Shown here: positions 1-7,866 of the stretch, one piece after another
Layout: each line of letters opens with the position of its first letter
Position numbering within the stretch: the first letter of the stretch is position 1
Source: CALMUP01 sp035327305
GTDB lineage: Bacteria > Verrucomicrobiota > Kiritimatiellia > CAIVKH01
Assembly: GCA_035327305.1 (NCBI GenBank)
Contig: DAOLDL010000103.1
Location: 1 to 9,348, forward strand
Length of the DNA: 9,348 nucleotides
Direction of reading: 5' to 3'
Notes under the pieces: generated by a model
What the model was told of the DNA's origin: nothing
The model's database searches: none
Seen by the model: the letters and a program-made list of their open reading frames with translations, nothing else
Position numbers and translations under genes: made by a program

Positions 1-1922
1 CCGGGCGCGTTGTCCGCATCCTGCCCGTTGGTTGATTTTTCAATCGATATCTGCGCATTGCAGTTCTGAATCATGAGTCGGAACGCAAAATAGCTCTCTA
101 TCGTGTCCACATCATTGGTTGAATTATCCGTGGCTGGCGGATAACCGGGCACGCCGTATGAGCGGCCATCATACGGTGTGCGATCGCCTTGCCCATTGGA
201 GGTTAATGAATCATCGTCAAATGCATCATCCCCGATTCGTTCGTGACATCCTTCGCCATGGCATCCCTGTCCGACGCCAGGCGCCTGGTCAGCTACATCC
301 CAGCGACTGACGCTGGAATTTTCGATATTTTCATCGCCGGTCGTGTAGACACCGATTCGAATGACATCCATCGGCGCCGGTGGCGTTGATCGGGCTAAAT
401 TTGTCCAGGGAATGGCAAATTCGTAGATGGGGTTGGCGGGCCAGGGCCAGCTCCGGCTGTAGTAACGCCTTACCGGAGCCGTGGCGGTATTGGCGACATT
501 GGTATACGTAAAAGTTAGCGGTGACGACCATGCGCCCGGACCAATTGCATTATACAGATTCGCCGGGGTTTGCCCGAACGTATCGGCGCGCCAGACCAGC
601 TCCAATACATGATCAGGATCCCAACCTTTGAAGTTCACCAAACGTGAAGCTGGCGCGGTTGCGTCGCCGGGCGCCAGATCATTCAAGCCGCCTGCATCAT
701 TCCCGCTGTTTTGACCCGGCATGTCGATGGCGACATAAAGATTAAAGCGATCCGGCTCGTTCTCCCAGCCAAGTCCGGTCGGTCCGGTAACAATCACATA
801 AAAATAATTTGTATCACCGTAGACGTGAACATTCCGGATATCACCATGGGTTTCAGCAGATGTCGCGACGGGAAGCACGACCGAGGTTGTGGTTCCGTCA
901 GGACGAACATAAGTGTAGGTCCGGGCGGCAGATTCTCCGAAAAAGTCAGACGCGTCTGACGCGCCTCCGGTATATGGTGCGGCAAAGCCGGCTTCTGTAA
1001 GCAAGGTATAAACCGGATCAACAGTACCAGCCAGATTTACACCGAAAGGCGCTGAACACCCCTGCCCATTAACTGTGTTGAAGATATCCCGGCGCGAAAG
1101 GCTTAAACTCTGGCGGTCGTTACTTCCCGGAGCCGTTGGGCGACCAGTTGATTTCGCGTTCAATTCGGTGTTGATGAAGATAGCTCCCAAGGTGGTAAGA
1201 TCGTATCCCGCTCCCGGACAGTTGATGTTGTGATTCATCATGCCGACTCCGTCCAGGACTTTGCCATCCGCTTCGATGTCTTCAACGGAAACAAGATACA
1301 GACAAAGCGTGGAATTATTACGCAGTTCTGGCGGAACAGTAGATGTTGCGGGAAGCGATAACTCAAATTGTCGCCGCAATCCGACAACCCGACTGGTTAC
1401 GGCGATTCCGCCCTGGATCATGGATCGGTTATTTCCGCCGTCATTGCGCCAAAGTTGGGCTTCCATCGTGTCGGGACTTACGGCAAACATGGCGACGAAA
1501 TAATGAACATTCCATGCAAATTCCCGCTCCCATGGTTGTCCATTTTGCCACATTTCAAGGCGAGGCGCGCCGGTACAGCCGGTCTCAATGCCGATGATAT
1601 AATTCACGCGCACGGTTGCCGGCATTCCGAAAAAATCGCCGGTGGTGGTATCAAGCGGATGGGATGAATCAATGGTCCAGGCGAAATGCCAAGGATCGTT
1701 TGTTTGGCCGGGAGTGCCGGGCAAAGAGACGGCATAAAAATCCATGAGATTTCCGCGCCCTGCGGTATTCGCACATTCACCATCACCCGTGATATCGTTT
1801 CCGACATCGATCGCCCGGGTAGATCCGTAGATTTCACCGATGCGACCGTCTACAATGCCGTCACACCACGCCGATACTGGGAAAAAAAGAAATAAAAAAC
1901 TAACGCATGCCCTATACCACAT
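1..1922 (-). CDS. Large secreted surface protein, N-terminal 640 residues (3' end outside window)
   Basis: The frame is open from an ATG at 1922 to the left edge with no stop. An in-frame TAA lies ten codons upstream of that ATG and no other ATG intervenes, so the start is well fixed. Residues 1-18 (MWYRACVSFLFLFFPVSA) look like a Sec signal peptide with cleavage after V-S-A, so the product is exported. Residues about 20-340 and about 350-620 are rich in Gly, Asn, Thr and aromatics. They contain strands such as NYFYVIVTG, NLYVAID and YEFAIPW that recall CBM9/DOMON-like beta-sandwich modules; this is a resemblance only. The last visible residues (626-640, IEKSTNGQDADNAPG) match the opening of the repeat often found in tandem in bacterial surface and PEP-CTERM-type proteins (DUF7507/DUF11-like), so more repeats probably follow. 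A Cys-His motif, C554-H-G-E-G-C559-H560, is unusual. The Shine-Dalgarno signal is weak (GGCAGGG about 7 nt upstream). The exact function is unknown; a cell-surface or adhesin-like role is inferred. Confidence 0.85.
   Translation of the reverse strand, partial: MWYRACVSFLFLFFPVSAWCDGIVDGRIGEIYGSTRAIDVGNDITGDGECANTAGRGNLMDFYAVSLPGTPGQTNDPWHFAWTIDSSHPLDTTTGDFFGMPATVRVNYIIGIETGCTGAPRLEMWQNGQPWEREFAWNVHYFVAMFAVSPDTMEAQLWRNDGGNNRSMIQGGIAVTSRVVGLRRQFELSLPATSTVPPELRNNSTLCLYLVSVEDIEADGKVLDGVGMMNHNINCPGAGYDLTTLGAIFINTELNAKSTGRPTAPGSNDRQSLSLSRRDIFNTVNGQGCSAPFGVNLAGTVDPVYTLLTEAGFAAPYTGGASDASDFFGESAARTYTYVRPDGTTTSVVLPVATSAETHGDIRNVHVYGDTNYFYVIVTGPTGLGWENEPDRFNLYVAIDMPGQNSGNDAGGLNDLAPGDATAPASRLVNFKGWDPDHVLELVWRADTFGQTPANLYNAIGPGAWSSPLTFTYTNVANTATAPVRRYYSRSWPWPANPIYEFAIPWTNLARSTPPAPMDVIRIGVYTTGDENIENSSVSRWDVADQAPGVGQGCHGEGCHERIGDDAFDDDSLTSNGQGDRTPYDGRSYGVPGYPPATDNSTNDVDTIESYFAFRLMIQNCNAQISIEKSTNGQDADNAP
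945..960. repeat. Perfect 16-bp palindrome inside the secreted-protein gene
   Basis: GTCAGACGCGTCTGAC equals its own reverse complement. On the coding strand it arises from two tandem 9-mers, GCGTCAGAC and GCGTCTGAC, that encode Ala-Ser-Asp twice in a probable linker between domains. A tandem duplication of a codon triplet is the simplest origin. A regulatory role inside a gene is unlikely but cannot be excluded. Confidence 0.6.
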
Positions 1923-1978
1923 ATCCCTACCCTGCCTGCTCTCCTGATTAATTTAGAAGTAACCATTAGATTGGCACC

Positions 1979-1984
1979 TGTCAA
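1979..1984 (-). promoter_or_regulatory. Possible -35 box upstream of the secreted-protein gene
   Basis: On the minus strand a perfect TTGACA lies about 57 nt upstream of the ATG at 1922. No good -10 box sits 16-18 bp downstream; the nearest A/T-rich hexamers (TCTAAA, TAAATT) are 21-23 bp away. This could be a chance match or a non-canonical promoter. The rest of the gap between this gene and the phosphatase gene (1923-2039) shows no convincing terminator and no small gene. Confidence 0.25.
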
Positions 1985-2039
1985 GTAAATCGCTTTACCC
2001 ACTGCCTGTGAACCGCATTTCTATCTAATAATGAAGAGG

Positions 2040-2930
2040 TTATCGAATTGGATTACAGGTAACTTTTTTTGATTTAAGTCGGAAGAATCGCTGGCACCAG
2101 TTAACGCACATACGCAGATATGAATGTTTGCCGGTTGTTAAATATGAATTATCTGTCGGAACCGCTTCGCAGTCATCTACCCGAACAAGTAAAACTGTAA
2201 TATTATCGCGACCACCGGCGAGGTTGGCCTGGCGAACCAATTCTTGCGCGGTTTTTTCCAAATCTTTTATGCCGGATTCCCGAATGATGTCGGAAATGGT
2301 TCTGTCATGTAACATCCGGGTCAGACCATCAGAACACAAAAGATAAACATCACCCGAACATACATCGACTTCCGTTTCATCGAGATCAACAAAGGGTCGC
2401 ACCCCCACAGCTCGTGTGATGATGGTTCTCATGCCAAACACCCAGGCATTTTCTTCCGGCCATCCGGCCTCAACCGCAAGTGTGTGGTCTCTTGTCAGTC
2501 GCCCCAGATGTCCGTTGCGATACCGATAGGCCCTGCTGTCACCGGCGTGCAAAACCGCCGCTTTCCCGGGGTTTTCCATATCAAATACCATGGTGACAGC
2601 GGTTGTACCGGATTCTCGATAACCATTTTTATGGCAATTTATGCGGATGGTCTGGCAGGCTTGATTCATGGCTTGCCGGACAAGATTCTTTCGTTGTTCA
2701 AAATTCCGGCAAGTTGATTTTTTATCAGCGGCAAGAAATTCATCGCGCAAGGTTGTAACCGCCATGGCGCTGGCTTCATCGCCCGCAGAGGCGCCGCCAA
2801 TTCCGTCGGCCACGCAGAATACACCGGATTCGTTTACGCGAATGATCGCATCCTCGTTACGCGCACGCTTTAATCCTATATCCGTGATTTCAGCAGTGGC
2901 GAGGTGAGAAAATGTTTCTTTAACGTACAT
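2040..2930 (-). CDS. PP2C-family serine/threonine protein phosphatase (PrpC/Stp-like)
   Basis: This 296-residue protein is a metal-dependent phosphatase that removes phosphate from Ser/Thr of proteins in the cytoplasm, normally opposing a Hanks-type kinase. All main PP2C motifs are visible in order: R-x-x-N25-E-D27, V-A-D42-G-I-G-G, S107-G-T-T, H128-A-G-D131-S-R-A-Y, L-T-R-D148-H, C-S-D201-G-L and G-G-R-D242-N-I-T-V. The aspartates that hold the two-metal centre (D27, D42, D201, D242 by family analogy) are all present, so it should be active. The catalytic domain ends near residue 251. A basic 45-residue tail with two cysteines follows, without a membrane segment. The ATG at 2930 is the first possible start, because TAG lies two codons upstream. 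No Shine-Dalgarno is visible. No kinase or FHA-domain partner lies in the window, so its substrate is unknown. It is divergent from recD2 across 89 bp. Confidence 0.95.
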   Translation of the reverse strand: MYVKETFSHLATAEITDIGLKRARNEDAIIRVNESGVFCVADGIGGASAGDEASAMAVTTLRDEFLAADKKSTCRNFEQRKNLVRQAMNQACQTIRINCHKNGYRESGTTAVTMVFDMENPGKAAVLHAGDSRAYRYRNGHLGRLTRDHTLAVEAGWPEENAWVFGMRTIITRAVGVRPFVDLDETEVDVCSGDVYLLCSDGLTRMLHDRTISDIIRESGIKDLEKTAQELVRQANLAGGRDNITVLLVRVDDCEAVPTDNSYLTTGKHSYLRMCVNWCQRFFRLKSKKVTCNPIR

Positions 2931-3019
2931 ACGCTATGGCGGCATTCTATACATAATAGTTCCATAACAAAATCTTTTTATGTATGAGAACCAATCATGG
3001 TATAAGCCCCATCTGAAAT
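2931..3019. promoter_or_regulatory. Divergent intergenic region with weak promoters for the phosphatase gene and recD2
   Basis: This 89-bp A/T-rich gap must carry both promoters. For recD2 (plus), TATAAG at 3001-3006 is a five-of-six -10 match, with a poor -35 (TTATGT, 2978-2983) 17 bp upstream. For the phosphatase gene (minus), TAGAAT (plus coordinates 2944-2949) with TTGTTA 15 bp upstream is a candidate. Both would start transcription only about 6-10 nt before the ATG. Neither gene has a Shine-Dalgarno sequence. The motif matches are modest, and true start sites are not proven. Confidence 0.35.
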
Positions 3020-5266
3020 ATGTCCAAACCACCAGAACAGCCGCAACCGACCAGGGATCGTCCGGGAGTAACCGGAACGGTGGAACGCGTTACATTTCAC
3101 AACGATGAGACCGGTTTTTGTGTGTTGAAAATTTTGGTTGGAGGGCGAAAATCACTGGTTACCGTGGTGGGAAGTCTTCCACAAGTTGTTCCCGGGGAAA
3201 CTATTATTGCACAAGGCGAGTGGATTACCGACCGCCAGCACGGACGGCAATTCAAAGCCGAGTCACTGAAAGTATCACCGCCGGACTCTCTTGAGGGTAT
3301 TGAGAAATTTCTTGGCTCCGGCCTCATCAAGGGGATCGGCCCGGTTTATGCCGCCAAATTAGTCAGCAAGTTCGGCAAGGAGGTTTTCGACATTATCGAA
3401 CGCGAGTCGGCCCGCCTGGAGGAGGTGGAAGGTGTTGGCCGAACCCGCCGGCAACTAATCAAGGAAGGCTGGAATGAAGCCCGGGAAATCCGGGCGATCA
3501 TGGCCTTCCTTATGGCAAATGGCATAAGCACGGCTAGGGCTTTCAGAATTTACAAATGCTACGGCGATCAAGCCATTCCAACCGTGAAGCGGGATCCGTA
3601 TTGTCTGGCCCGCGACATCAAAGGAATCGGCTTCAAAAGCGCGGATGCCGTGGCAATGAAAATGGGAATCAGCGCGGACAGTGAATTGCGGGCACGCGCC
3701 GGCATCGAACACGTTCTGCAGGAAATCACATCAAACGGTCATTGCGCATGCCCGGTTGATGAACTTATCGAGCAGTCGGTTTCCATCCTCAACATCGATC
3801 GTCCTGTCATTGAGCAGGCTCTTGCCCATGCATTGTCCGAACGCCGTTTGGTTCGAGATGAAATCGCAGGTGAAACGCTGATCTATCTTTCCGTCCTGCA
3901 TGAAAACGAAGTTTCACTGGCACGACGGTTGAAATCGCTTTTTCAAGGACGCCACCCCAGCCCGCCGATCGACATAGAAAAGGCGATTGCTTGGGCCGAG
4001 CAAAAAATCGGGATTAGCCTTGCACCCGCTCAACGAAATGCCGTGGCCGGCGCGCTGAAACATAAAGTCAGCGTCATTACCGGGGGGCCTGGTGTGGGTA
4101 AAACCACGTTGATCAAGGCGGTCATAAAAATCCTGCTGGCGAAGAAAGTGAATGTCCGGTTGTGCGCACCGACCGGACGGGCGGCCAAGCGACTCAACGA
4201 GTCAACGGGACTCGAAGCAACAACCATTCACCGGCTGTTGGAATTTGAACCGGGCCGCGGCCAATTCAAATTCAATTCAAAATCGCCGCTGGAAGGCGAT
4301 GTCTTTATTGTCGACGAGTCCAGTATGCTTGATTTGCCTCTGGCGTGTTCGCTGGTCAAAGCGTTACCACGGCACTCCGCTCTGGTACTGGTCGGCGACG
4401 TCGATCAACTTCCTTCGGTTGGTCCGGGATCCGTACTCAAGGACATAATCCGAAGTGAATGTTTTCCCGTCGCGCATCTCAATGAAATTTTTCGCCAGGC
4501 TGAAGGTAGCGCCATCGTGGTCAACGCGCATGCAATCAATCATGGAAAGCCACCGGTATCCGGAACACCCGGCTCCGGCTCCGATTTTTTCATCATGGAG
4601 GAAAATGATCCGGAACGCGCGGTTGACATCATCTTGAAGCTGGTGCACCGGCAGATTCCAGGCAAAATGAAAGTCAGCCCCATTCAGGACATCCAGGTTC
4701 TGGCGCCGATGATTCGCGGAAGTCTCGGCGCCCGCAATCTGAATGAACGGCTCCAGGATACGCTGAACCCGAATGGCGATGTTCTGGAACGATTCGGAAC
4801 AAAATTTCGCGAGCGCGACAAGGTCATGCAGTTGGAAAACAACTATGACAAGGATGTCTACAATGGCGATGTCGGAATCGTCTTCCGTATCGAAGTGGAC
4901 GAGCAACAGATGGTTGTCCGGTTTGGCGATCGTTTTATCCGTTACGACTTCAACGAATTGGACGAGTTGGCTCCGGCGTATGCCATTACCGTCCACAAAA
5001 GCCAGGGCAGTGAATATCCATGCGTGGTAATCCCGGTTCACACCCAGCACTATATGATGCTTCAACGCAACCTGCTGTATACGGCAATTACACGCGGACG
5101 CAAGCTGGTAATTCTCGTCGGCTCAAAAAAGGCCATCGACATGGCGGTAAATCGCCACGATGTCATGCAACGGAAAACGGCGCTGTGCCATCGCCTGAAG
5201 CAGGGGGATGAAAACCTAAGCCTTGAAAATGAAGAATTTCCGGCAGACAAAATTAATCAGCAGTGA
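3020..5266 (+). CDS. recD2: RecD2-type ATP-dependent 5'-3' DNA helicase
   Basis: The product is a 748-residue superfamily 1B helicase of the RecD2/YrrC type, the form that works without RecB and RecC. RecD2 proteins unwind DNA 5' to 3' and take part in repair and replication-fork maintenance. The N-terminus (about 15-85) fits the OB-like domain (GTVERVTFHNDETGFCVLKI), and residues about 90-250 fit the helix-hairpin-helix region (GLIKGIGPVYAAKLVSKFG, IKGIGFKSADAVAMKMG). The helicase core has Walker A G355-G-P-G-V-G-K361-T-T, Walker B D432-E433-S-S-M-L-D, motif V-like T657-V-H-K-S-Q-G663 and motif VI Y687-T-A-I-T-R692-G-R, including the expected arginine finger. The length is usual for the family. 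The ATG at 3020 is the only reasonable start, since TGA lies two codons upstream. No recB, recC, addA or addB is nearby. The last about 20 residues lie beyond the conserved fold and overlap the gtrA-like gene on the other strand. Confidence 0.96.
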   Translation: MSKPPEQPQPTRDRPGVTGTVERVTFHNDETGFCVLKILVGGRKSLVTVVGSLPQVVPGETIIAQGEWITDRQHGRQFKAESLKVSPPDSLEGIEKFLGSGLIKGIGPVYAAKLVSKFGKEVFDIIERESARLEEVEGVGRTRRQLIKEGWNEAREIRAIMAFLMANGISTARAFRIYKCYGDQAIPTVKRDPYCLARDIKGIGFKSADAVAMKMGISADSELRARAGIEHVLQEITSNGHCACPVDELIEQSVSILNIDRPVIEQALAHALSERRLVRDEIAGETLIYLSVLHENEVSLARRLKSLFQGRHPSPPIDIEKAIAWAEQKIGISLAPAQRNAVAGALKHKVSVITGGPGVGKTTLIKAVIKILLAKKVNVRLCAPTGRAAKRLNESTGLEATTIHRLLEFEPGRGQFKFNSKSPLEGDVFIVDESSMLDLPLACSLVKALPRHSALVLVGDVDQLPSVGPGSVLKDIIRSECFPVAHLNEIFRQAEGSAIVVNAHAINHGKPPVSGTPGSGSDFFIMEENDPERAVDIILKLVHRQIPGKMKVSPIQDIQVLAPMIRGSLGARNLNERLQDTLNPNGDVLERFGTKFRERDKVMQLENNYDKDVYNGDVGIVFRIEVDEQQMVVRFGDRFIRYDFNELDELAPAYAITVHKSQGSEYPCVVIPVHTQHYMMLQRNLLYTAITRGRKLVILVGSKKAIDMAVNRHDVMQRKTALCHRLKQGDENLSLENEEFPADKINQQ

Positions 5267-5713
5267 GGCGATCATTTTGCTGATGTACGAAGCGGTCGTG
5301 CTTAAATGAAACCATTTGATCATCACCCACCCCACCGCGGTTCCCAGCACAATGCTGATTCCCGAAACGGCATAGAACAAAAGCAGTTCCACCCACCACT
5401 GGTGCCGTCCCGACTCGAAAACCCAAAGCACATTGATAATGTATGCCGTGAAGTTTGAAAACATGAAGGCAATCATGGTAATGATGACGAACCGGAAGGA
5501 CCGCTGTTTTTCGGTAACGGCTTTCACCTTGAGTTTCAGCCGAACGACCAAAGGATCATCTTCGCGGAGCGCGGGATATAATTTCCAGGCGATCAGATAA
5601 AACACCAGGACATCGACGCAGGTGGCGAAGCCGCCCGCAATCGCGTATTTGATGAATTGAACGACCGGTCCTGAATCCTTTTGCAGGAACTGCTGAAGAA
5701 TTTCTTCCACCAT
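5216..5713 (-). CDS. GtrA-family four-helix membrane protein
   Basis: This 165-residue protein has four likely membrane helices at about 22-43, 75-98, 107-131 and 140-157. Family hallmarks are visible: the first helix KYAIAGGFATCVDVLVFYL, the S-N-F-T-A-Y-I-I-N-V-L-W-V-F stretch after helix 2, and the closing N154-F-V-C-R-K-F-F-I-F. GtrA-like proteins are thought to help move polyprenyl-linked sugars across the inner membrane for O-antigen, teichoic acid or other surface glycan decoration. No glycosyltransferase lies nearby to name the sugar. A charged loop (about 44-72) between helices 1 and 2 makes it somewhat longer than many relatives. The start ATG lies 5 bp after the greA stop with only a weak AGG upstream, which suggests translational coupling in a greA-gtrA operon. 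The last 16 codons overlap the 3' end of recD2 in antisense. Confidence 0.9.
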   Translation of the reverse strand: MVEEILQQFLQKDSGPVVQFIKYAIAGGFATCVDVLVFYLIAWKLYPALREDDPLVVRLKLKVKAVTEKQRSFRFVIITMIAFMFSNFTAYIINVLWVFESGRHQWWVELLLFYAVSGISIVLGTAVGWVMIKWFHLSTTASYISKMIASLLINFVCRKFFIFKA

Positions 5714-5718
5714 TCGAC

Positions 5719-7866
5719 CTATTGCTTGCGCTCAATCCAGAGCCGAATGGTGTCCGGAAGCGGATTCACTCCGGTAATTGTACAGGTTGCTTCACCTTGT
5801 TCGGTTGGAATCATCAGGCTATCGCCCGGCACATGCCCGTTCAGCACCTGGGCCATACGGGAACTGCTGGAAATGATATTTCGGGTGGGATCGCTATCCC
5901 ACTCGCCCAACAGGTAAAATGTCTCGGCCCGGCCGTCACCGTATGTCACTTCGACTGCCGTGGCGAGTCCGGCACGATCGGTCGGCATGTCCTTGAAGTC
6001 GCTGGGAGTAACCTGCGTCAACATGGCGCCGATTTCGTCCCGACGCCGGAACAGCAAGGCCTGGGCGTCCTTGGCGGCCTTGTATTCGAAGTTTTCACGC
6101 AAATCACCGTACTCACGGGCCAACGCGATTTCCTTCGCCACTTTTGGAATTTCGACATTGATGATTCGTTGCAACTGTTCCTTGCGTTCCTCGTAGGAAC
6201 GGATGGATGTCATCGGTCCCTTGGGCTTTGCCTGTTCCTGGCGACTTGACCTGGCCATCAATTCCTCGAGATCCGGGTACAACTTGACTATGGTTGCGAG
6301 TTGGGATTGTTTGTCGAGGACGGTCCAACCGGAAGAATTTTTCACCCGCATGGTAAGAGCCTCCCGCTGATGGCCGTCGAGTTGCGCCAATGCCGATTTC
6401 ATCCAATCGGATTTTGTCCAGCGCTCTTTCAGTTGATTCTGGGCCTTTAACTGATCAGCAGAATAATTCTTCTCGATTTCATCGATCATGAAATTAAGTA
6501 TCTGGTACATATGCCCCAGACTCCAGGCGCCAACCTTATCCATACTGCGGGAAAGCCAGCTTAATATTTCAATTCCGGGTTCGCGTGTGTCGACTGCGGC
6601 GCGGAAAATATCCGCGACATCTTTTTCACGACCCTGCTCAATCAGGTAATTGATGACCTCGGCCAGGGAGCCGATGTCCATTTTGGTCATCAGGGAAAGA
6701 ATCATCTGGTCGAGTTTTGCCTTATCATGCGCGGACAAATAGCGAAGGAACATCGCCGAATGTTTGACCGGAAGCTTTTTCAGGGTTTCCATGAACGTAT
6801 CGGCATCAAAGAATTTCTTGATAGCCGCCAATTCCGGCTTGGATTCCTCGTCCACCCCGAGAGAAACCGCGGCCATTTTAGCGCGAACAAGAAGTGTCGG
6901 TTGCCTTGGCCAGGCCCCCTTTACGATAAATGCCAGGCGATCCTGAAGGATGTTGCGTTGTTGCTCGGTCAGGCCGCCGGAACCGACTTCATCCGCGATT
7001 TCCTCAAAACGTTGCGCCAGTGTTTCGAGATTGCGTTCGGCGACCAGTCCGTTCAAATCGTGACTGACATCATCGCCTTCGGCGGCTTCAATCAGGCGGA
7101 TGGCGTCCTTGCGGTTCGTGGGAATCTGAACCAGTTTATCGGCCTTGAGTTGTTTGCGCGCGTTTTCCCAAAAGGTCTTCCATTGTTTTTCTTCAACGAT
7201 TTGCGGAACCAGCCTTTCCTGTAATTGGATGGCGGAAAGCGGACCGAACGACCGGATGGCGAGCTTTACAACTTCGCCGGGGCTGGATTTTATTTTTTCC
7301 GCGAGTTCCACGGGCTTCTGATGTTTCCAATAAAAAATGTGTGAATCATCCAACAGCAAAAGTTTTTCGGATGCATAAGAAAGCGCGAGCTGATGCCCGC
7401 GCTTTTTCTGAAAGTCGATGTCGACTCTTTTATAGAAGTAGTCGATTTTACCAACCACGCCGATTCCCCACGTCTTGTCGTAGCACACGGCGCCTTCCTT
7501 GAGGGCGCGGAGAAGTTTCAGGCGGCGGAAGCAGAGATCCGAAGGCACACCGGTGTCGAAACCGGCTTGTTCGACCAAAGCCTTGTGTTCCCACTCCCCG
7601 CCCAAAGCGGCCAAAGCCCTTTGTGCCCATGATATACCCCCGGGCGCCTTATCTTTGGCATAGGCCTGTGCCTCGAAAATATGAAGGAGTCCGTCAATGC
7701 CGGCCTGTTCGGTTAAAATCGCAACCGCTTGTTCGGCCAACAGGTCGGCCTGATCATTACTTCCCGACTTATAAAGGGCAATCAAACCAGTTCCGACGGA
7801 CGCCCAATCGCAGTCCTGACTCGTTATCGCCTGTTCAATCTGATCCGCTCCCAACACATCCGCCAT
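5719..7866 (-). CDS. greA: Long-form GreA transcript cleavage factor with large N-terminal extension
   Basis: The C-terminal 164 residues (about 552-715) are a complete GreA. They hold a coiled coil with the tip motif A-R-E-Y-G-D588-L-R-E591-N, whose two acidic residues place Mg2+ in the RNA polymerase secondary channel, followed by an FKBP-like domain. GreA rescues backtracked polymerase by stimulating RNA cleavage. Ahead of this lie about 550 residues: a helical segment (1-110), a small beta-rich segment at about 128-170 (YDKTWGIGVVGKIDYFYKR) that resembles a Tudor/CarD-like SH3 fold, and a long mainly helical part. A similar extended GreA of about the same size is known in Chlamydiae. The start chosen is the ATG at 7866, because GGAG sits 6 nt before it. 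A TTG four codons upstream would begin at the Shine-Dalgarno itself and is less likely. The gene is followed 5 bp later by the GtrA-family gene. What the extension does is not known to me. Confidence 0.92.
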   Translation of the reverse strand: MADVLGADQIEQAITSQDCDWASVGTGLIALYKSGSNDQADLLAEQAVAILTEQAGIDGLLHIFEAQAYAKDKAPGGISWAQRALAALGGEWEHKALVEQAGFDTGVPSDLCFRRLKLLRALKEGAVCYDKTWGIGVVGKIDYFYKRVDIDFQKKRGHQLALSYASEKLLLLDDSHIFYWKHQKPVELAEKIKSSPGEVVKLAIRSFGPLSAIQLQERLVPQIVEEKQWKTFWENARKQLKADKLVQIPTNRKDAIRLIEAAEGDDVSHDLNGLVAERNLETLAQRFEEIADEVGSGGLTEQQRNILQDRLAFIVKGAWPRQPTLLVRAKMAAVSLGVDEESKPELAAIKKFFDADTFMETLKKLPVKHSAMFLRYLSAHDKAKLDQMILSLMTKMDIGSLAEVINYLIEQGREKDVADIFRAAVDTREPGIEILSWLSRSMDKVGAWSLGHMYQILNFMIDEIEKNYSADQLKAQNQLKERWTKSDWMKSALAQLDGHQREALTMRVKNSSGWTVLDKQSQLATIVKLYPDLEELMARSSRQEQAKPKGPMTSIRSYEERKEQLQRIINVEIPKVAKEIALAREYGDLRENFEYKAAKDAQALLFRRRDEIGAMLTQVTPSDFKDMPTDRAGLATAVEVTYGDGRAETFYLLGEWDSDPTRNIISSSSRMAQVLNGHVPGDSLMIPTEQGEATCTITGVNPLPDTIRLWIERKQ

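Noticed and set aside
1604..1837. Minus-strand frame of 77 codons near the left gene start
   Set aside because: It is out of frame with the continuous 640-codon secreted protein, which has a signal peptide and sensible sequence throughout.
1971..1986. Plus-strand TTGGCAC resembling half of a sigma-54 promoter
   Set aside because: The required GC/TTGC element at the -12 position is missing (CAAG instead), and no plus-strand gene follows.
2037..2071. GTTA...TAAC followed by a run of seven T, terminator-like on the plus strand
   Set aside because: The stem is only about 4 bp with a long loop, and no plus-strand gene ends before it; it lies inside the phosphatase coding tail.
4364..5065. Long open frame (233 codons) on the minus strand inside recD2
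   Set aside because: It lies wholly antisense to the conserved helicase motifs, has no family resemblance, and its composition mirrors the codon pattern of recD2.
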